Shown here: positions 5,289 through 8,530 of the stretch, one piece after another | Numbering within the stretch: position 1 is the first letter of the stretch | Layout of the letters: each line of letters opens with the position of its first letter | Assembly (NCBI GenBank): GCA_003543115.1 | Contig: DPJH01000032.1 | Span: 7,515-16,044 of the forward strand | Source: Candidatus Moraniibacteriota bacterium | GTDB taxonomy: Bacteria; Patescibacteriota; Minisyncoccia; Moranbacterales; UBA2206 | DNA: 8,530 nt | Direction of reading: 5' to 3' | Translations under genes and position numbers: made by a program | Notes under the pieces: generated by a model | What the model was told of the DNA's origin: nothing | What the model saw: the letters and a program-made list of their open reading frames with translations, nothing else | The model's database searches: none

Positions 5289-7919
5289 TCATGCTCCATG
5301 GCATTTCTTATATTTCTTTCCGGATCCGCACGGACACGGATCATTCCTGCCAACCTTATCTCCATTAATCATAGGGCTTCTTTTTTCTTCCTTTTTTTGA
5401 TTTGTTTTTTCATCTTTTGCTGCCTCAAATTGCTCCACTCCGTCACTAGCACCTTGAAAATTGAGATTTTCCTGTGTTTTTTCTTTTTCTGGAGAAATAA
5501 CATTTACACGAAAAATAGTATTGACAATATTGCTTCTAATATTATCCATCAGATGGGAGAACATATTAAAAGCCTCTCTCTTATATTCAATCAGCGGATC
5601 TCTTTGTCCGTATCCCCTGAGTCCGATCCCTTCTCGCAGATAATCAATTTCATCCAAATGACTCATCCATGTCATATCGGTTGTCTGTAAAATTATGGAT
5701 TTTTCGATAAGACGCATCTGCTCCGAACCGATTGCCGCTTCTTTTTTATTATAGATTTCTTTGGCAACACCCATAAGAAACTCTGATATTTGAGCTATTT
5801 TTTCAGCACTGTTCCTTCGGCTATCCTTTCTCAACTCTTCCAGCTTCGTAGATAAGTCCGCTTCAGAAAAAACAATCGCCCTGAAAGAAGCAAGAATTTC
5901 TTTCATATCCCATTCTTCTTCCTCCCCCAAGCAATTATAGGAAACGATCTTTTCGATTTCTTCGTTCAAATAGTTGAATATTTCGCTTTTTGCATCCTTC
6001 ATTTCTAAGATTTCCCTTCTTTTTTTGTAGACAACTTCTCTTTGCTTGTTCATCACATCATCATAATCCAAAACGTGCTTTCTGATATCAAAATTAAAGC
6101 CTTCTATTTTTGTTTGGGCATTTTCAATTGATCTTGAAATGATCGCATTTTGAATCGGCTGGTCTTCTGGAAGGCCTAGTTTGTCCATAAGATTTTTTAA
6201 CTTGTCTCCGCCGAACCTTCTCATCAATTCATCTTCCAAAGAAACATAAAATTGAGAAACACCAGGATCTCCTTGCCTTCCGGCGCGGCCTCGCAGCTGG
6301 TTGTCAATTCTTCGCGCTTCATGCCTCTCGGTTCCGATAATAAAAAGTCCGCCCGCCTCTTTGACCCCAGGACCAAGCTTGATATCGGTTCCTCGTCCCG
6401 CCATATTAGTAGCGATCGTAACTGATCCAAGATGGCCGGCCTTTGCAATAATCGACGCTTCCCTTTCATGGTTTTTTGCATTCAAAACCTCATGGTGGAC
6501 GCCGTTTCTCTGAAGAAGCGCGCTTAGATATTCGGATTTTTCAATAGCAATCGTTCCCACTAGGACCGGCTGTCCGATTTTATTCAACTCTTTTATTTTT
6601 TCCATAATCGCATTGAATTTTCCTTTTTCCGTTTTGAAAATCACGTCTGGAAGATCCGATCTTTGAATATTTTTGTTGGTAGGAATCTCTAGCACATCTA
6701 CATTGTAAACCTTGAAAAATTCTTCCGCACTTGTCAAAGCCGTTCCGGTCATACCAGATAGCTTGTTATAAATCCTGAAATAATTTTGAAATGTAATGGT
6801 AGCCAAGGTGCGTGATTCTTTTTGCACCTTAACTCCTTCTTTGGCCTCTATGGCTTGATGCAAACCGTCGCTATAACGCCTTCCCGGCATCAATCTTCCT
6901 GTGAAATCATCGACAATGATAACTTCTCCCTCCTTGACTACATAATCGCGATCCAATTGGAAAATGATCTGAGCTTTCAAAGCTTGCTCCAAATGATGAA
7001 CATAACTTATCCTGCCAGCTTCATATAAATTGCCTACTCCGAGCATTTGTTCCACTTTGTTAATTCCGGATTCATTGATAACTACCGATTTCATTTTTTC
7101 ATCCACCTCATAATCCTCATCTTTTTTTAGCTTTGGAACTATTTGTGCAAATTGTTGATATAATTTCGTTGATTCGGTATCAGGGGCGGAAATAATAAGA
7201 GGCGTCCTGGCTTCATCAATCAAGATTGAGTCTACTTCATCCACAATAGCAAAATTCAATTCTCTTTGGACCATTTGCGCCTTGGACTGGACCATATTAT
7301 CCCGCAAATAGTCAAAGCCATATTCATTATTTGTTCCATATGTCACATCTGCATTATAAGCATCCTTTCTGGTTATTTCCCGTAAATTTTCCATTTCTAT
7401 GCTTACCTCAGTCCCATCAAATTTTTTCGGTTCATACATGTATGAAGTGTCGTGGACGATGCAAGCGGTTGAAATTCCAAGAAAGTGAAAGATAGAACCC
7501 ATCCAATTGCAGTCTCTTTTTGCCAAATAGTCATTTACCGTAATTACATGCACTCCCTTGCCAGACAAGGCATTGAGATAGATCGGCAAGGTTGATGTTA
7601 GTGTTTTTCCTTCGCCTGTTTTCATCTCTGCAATCTTGCCTTGATGAAGCACTATTCCTCCAATAAGCTGAACATCAAACGGTCTTGTTCCATTAACTCT
7701 ATCTGCTGCTTCCCTTACTACTGCAAAAGCTTCCGGCAAAATAACATCAAGATTCTCACCTTTTTCTATCCTGCTTCTAAATTCCTGTGTCTTTTCTTGT
7801 AATTGAATATCAGATAATTCCTTAATCTGAGACCCTAATAAATTTATTTTATCTACGATTGGCATTATCTTCCCGATTTCTCGCTGATTTGAACCAAACA
7901 ACTTACTGAATATTCCCAT
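5289..7919 (-). CDS. secA: Preprotein translocase ATPase SecA
   Basis: SecA is the cytoplasmic and membrane-bound motor that pushes unfolded preproteins through SecYEG with ATP. All landmarks are present in 876 residues, a usual length. Walker A is MKTGEGKT (99-106) and the DEAD-type box is VDEVDSILIDEARTP (226-240). The preprotein-crosslinking region follows, then SGMTGTA (388-394), NMAGRGTDI (505-513) and motif VI QLRGRAGRQGD (541-551). The scaffold and wing region includes VLDYDDVMNKQREVVY (616-631), and MTWMSHLDEIDYLREGIGLRGYGQRDP (split around 749-775) marks the two-helix-finger area. A charged, poorly conserved linker (about 808-855) leads to the C-terminal zinc module with C862, C864, C873 and H874 (GRNDPCPCGSGKKYKKCH). 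It ends in TGA, which supports the standard code. It is the first gene after a strong promoter, with an unstructured A-rich leader lacking a Shine-Dalgarno. Confidence 0.98.
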   Translation of the reverse strand: MGIFSKLFGSNQREIGKIMPIVDKINLLGSQIKELSDIQLQEKTQEFRSRIEKGENLDVILPEAFAVVREAADRVNGTRPFDVQLIGGIVLHQGKIAEMKTGEGKTLTSTLPIYLNALSGKGVHVITVNDYLAKRDCNWMGSIFHFLGISTACIVHDTSYMYEPKKFDGTEVSIEMENLREITRKDAYNADVTYGTNNEYGFDYLRDNMVQSKAQMVQRELNFAIVDEVDSILIDEARTPLIISAPDTESTKLYQQFAQIVPKLKKDEDYEVDEKMKSVVINESGINKVEQMLGVGNLYEAGRISYVHHLEQALKAQIIFQLDRDYVVKEGEVIIVDDFTGRLMPGRRYSDGLHQAIEAKEGVKVQKESRTLATITFQNYFRIYNKLSGMTGTALTSAEEFFKVYNVDVLEIPTNKNIQRSDLPDVIFKTEKGKFNAIMEKIKELNKIGQPVLVGTIAIEKSEYLSALLQRNGVHHEVLNAKNHEREASIIAKAGHLGSVTIATNMAGRGTDIKLGPGVKEAGGLFIIGTERHEARRIDNQLRGRAGRQGDPGVSQFYVSLEDELMRRFGGDKLKNLMDKLGLPEDQPIQNAIISRSIENAQTKIEGFNFDIRKHVLDYDDVMNKQREVVYKKRREILEMKDAKSEIFNYLNEEIEKIVSYNCLGEEEEWDMKEILASFRAIVFSEADLSTKLEELRKDSRRNSAEKIAQISEFLMGVAKEIYNKKEAAIGSEQMRLIEKSIILQTTDMTWMSHLDEIDYLREGIGLRGYGQRDPLIEYKREAFNMFSHLMDNIRSNIVNTIFRVNVISPEKEKTQENLNFQGASDGVEQFEAAKDEKTNQKKEEKRSPMINGDKVGRNDPCPCGSGKKYKKCHGA

Positions 7920-7991
7920 AATTTTTTATTTATTCTAAGAATTTGCCATTTTCTAAGCAAAGTTTTGATTTAAATAGTGCTAACTTTATTA

Positions 7992-8020
7992 ATTTTAGCA
8001 AAAAAATGGCTTGAAGTCAA
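7992..8020 (-). promoter_or_regulatory. Strong sigma70-type promoter of the secA operon
   Basis: TTGACT (8020-8015) and TAAAAT (7997-7992) are separated by exactly 17 bases, each matching the consensus at five of six positions. A TGC just before the -10 gives an extended -10. It lies after the terminator of the upstream gene, where the secA operon should begin. Transcription would start near 7985 and leave a leader of about 66 bases before the secA ATG (7919). The leader is AT-rich, shows no stable hairpin and has no Shine-Dalgarno. A second, weaker pair, TTGCTT (7960-7955) and TAGAAT (7937-7932), also with 17-base spacing, lies within the leader and could be a minor near-leaderless start. 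Confidence 0.72.
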
Positions 8021-8044
8021 AGTCTTTTTTCCTTCTTGTATATA

Positions 8045-8074
8045 TAAAAAAGCGACCAAGAAAAATTGATCGCT
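8045..8074 (-). terminator. Rho-independent terminator after the Cys-rich gene
   Basis: On the minus strand AGCGATCAA (8074-8066) pairs with TTGGTCGCT (8059-8051) in a nine-pair stem with one G-T wobble. The loop is six bases (TTTTTC), and a run of T follows (8051-8046), then ATATA. It begins 14 bases after the TAA of the Cys-rich gene and lies upstream of the secA promoter, so it separates the two transcription units. It is the only convincing terminator in the window. Confidence 0.88.
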
Positions 8075-8088
8075 CTTAAAAATTCTCT

Positions 8089-8469
8089 TTATTTTGCAAT
8101 TTTTTGGCATATTCCTTGAGTACCTACAATTCCTTTCGGTATGACGGGAGCCATTCCCGCACAACATTTTCTCGCTACCACATCGGGATGAACCGCTCCA
8201 ATGCTTTCACCTTCTCCAACACACCCATTTTCTTTGCTGGTTGGACATTGGGCAAATTCGCACTTTGGCCCGCTGCGGCCGACATAGCCCCCATCCGGAC
8301 ATTGCATCGCCTCTTGCGTACAGAGTCGCTCTGCTTGTTTTTTGCCTGTTTTTACAAAAATAGGAGTTGTGTCTACATCTCTGCTCATTGTCCAAAAACT
8401 AAAACCTAAAACAACAGATATCAAAATTATTATTCCAGCGGCTACTTGTATTTTTAAAGTTTTATGCAT
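8089..8469 (-). CDS. Membrane-anchored or secreted Cys-rich protein, unknown function
   Basis: This 126-residue protein starts with a short basic stretch and a hydrophobic segment (about 7-27), a signal anchor or an uncleaved signal peptide; no lipobox cysteine is present. The rest would lie outside the membrane. It holds eight cysteines (50, 57, 70, 75, 83, 102, 103, 121), an even number that could form four disulfides. They fall in two modules. The first, residues 48-76, contains EAMQCPDGGYVGRSGP and then CEFAQCP. The second, 82-124, contains GCVGEGE, then RKCCAGM, then GIVGTQGICQK. I recall both motifs from many predicted Patescibacteria envelope proteins of unknown role; I cannot name a characterised member. 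It is a separate transcription unit, with a promoter-like site upstream and a terminator downstream. A role in the cell envelope or surface is inferred only from topology. Confidence 0.8.
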   Translation of the reverse strand: MHKTLKIQVAAGIIILISVVLGFSFWTMSRDVDTTPIFVKTGKKQAERLCTQEAMQCPDGGYVGRSGPKCEFAQCPTSKENGCVGEGESIGAVHPDVVARKCCAGMAPVIPKGIVGTQGICQKIAK

Positions 8470-8495
8470 ATTTTTTATTTTCTATTTACTTTTAC

Positions 8496-8504
8496 ATAAT
8501 ACCA
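8496..8504 (-). promoter_or_regulatory. Extended -10 promoter element before the Cys-rich gene
   Basis: TGG followed by TATTAT (8501-8496) fits an extended -10 (TGnTATAAT) with one mismatch in the hexamer. Transcription would begin near 8489, about 20 bases before the ATG at 8469. No good -35 is seen at the expected distance, only AT-rich sequence up to the window edge, though extended -10 promoters can work without one. No Shine-Dalgarno lies in the short leader. Confidence 0.4.
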
Positions 8505-8530
8505 TAAAAACAACTATTTATAAATATATT

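Noticed and set aside
5289..5291. Possible UGA recoding as in Gracilibacteria/Absconditabacteria
   Set aside because: secA ends in TGA exactly after the zinc-binding tail, and no in-frame TGA interrupts the other genes read here, so the standard bacterial code fits.
6224..6481. Minus-strand open frames overlapping secA (6481-6224) and the MFS gene (1277-966, 1479-1279)
   Set aside because: They lie in alternative frames of conserved genes and show no domain or independent start signal.
1..8530. CRISPR array, tRNA/rRNA gene or insertion sequence
   Set aside because: No regularly spaced repeats, tRNA-like cloverleaf, rRNA signature or transposase-like frame with inverted repeats was seen. The only repeat is the decayed gene copy at 433-522.

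Overview
The window is AT-rich and densely packed, and every recognisable gene lies on the minus strand, so it reads from the right edge to the left. Starts are mostly AT-rich and lack Shine-Dalgarno motifs. The Cys-rich envelope protein at the right carries a QCPDGGYVGR-type motif that I associate with Patescibacteria (CPR), especially Parcubacteria-like genomes. That motif, the compact Sec cluster and the small hypothetical genes suggest a Parcubacteria-type bacterium; this is inference, as there is no rRNA or other taxonomic marker. secA ends in TGA directly after its zinc-binding tail, which argues for the standard bacterial code rather than UGA-glycine recoding.

Layout in order of transcription. 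A secreted or membrane-anchored Cys-rich protein (8469-8089) has its own promoter-like element and a clear intrinsic terminator (8074-8045). A strong sigma70-type promoter (8020-7992) follows and starts a probable operon: secA (7919-5289), a Nudix hydrolase (5252-4779), secD (4733-3033), secF (3011-2115), a small Met/Lys-rich protein (2076-1828) and an MFS transporter (1807-554). Gaps are 20-45 bases and no terminator is visible inside. A second promoter-like element lies just before secD. After the MFS gene comes a decayed partial copy of the small Met/Lys-rich gene (about 522-433), then a C39-type cysteine peptidase running off the left edge (418-1).

The core function is protein export. SecA is the ATP-driven motor, and SecD and SecF form the proton-driven RND-type subcomplex that helps pull preproteins out on the far side of the membrane. 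The most striking feature is in SecD: its extracytoplasmic region carries an extra domain of about 115 residues that reads as a parvulin-type prolyl isomerase in permuted order, with the first strand (HAAHILFA) after the last one (FGWHIIRKIE) instead of before the rest. This would place a foldase in the translocon accessory subunit, where chains emerge.

The second notable structure is that the MFS gene is flanked by direct repeats of the small gene's 3' end, one intact and one with an in-frame stop. This suggests a past duplication or insertion. The Nudix, small and MFS genes are passengers of the sec operon with no proven role in export. No tRNA, rRNA, CRISPR array or insertion sequence was seen, and no gene-free stretch exceeds 300 bases.
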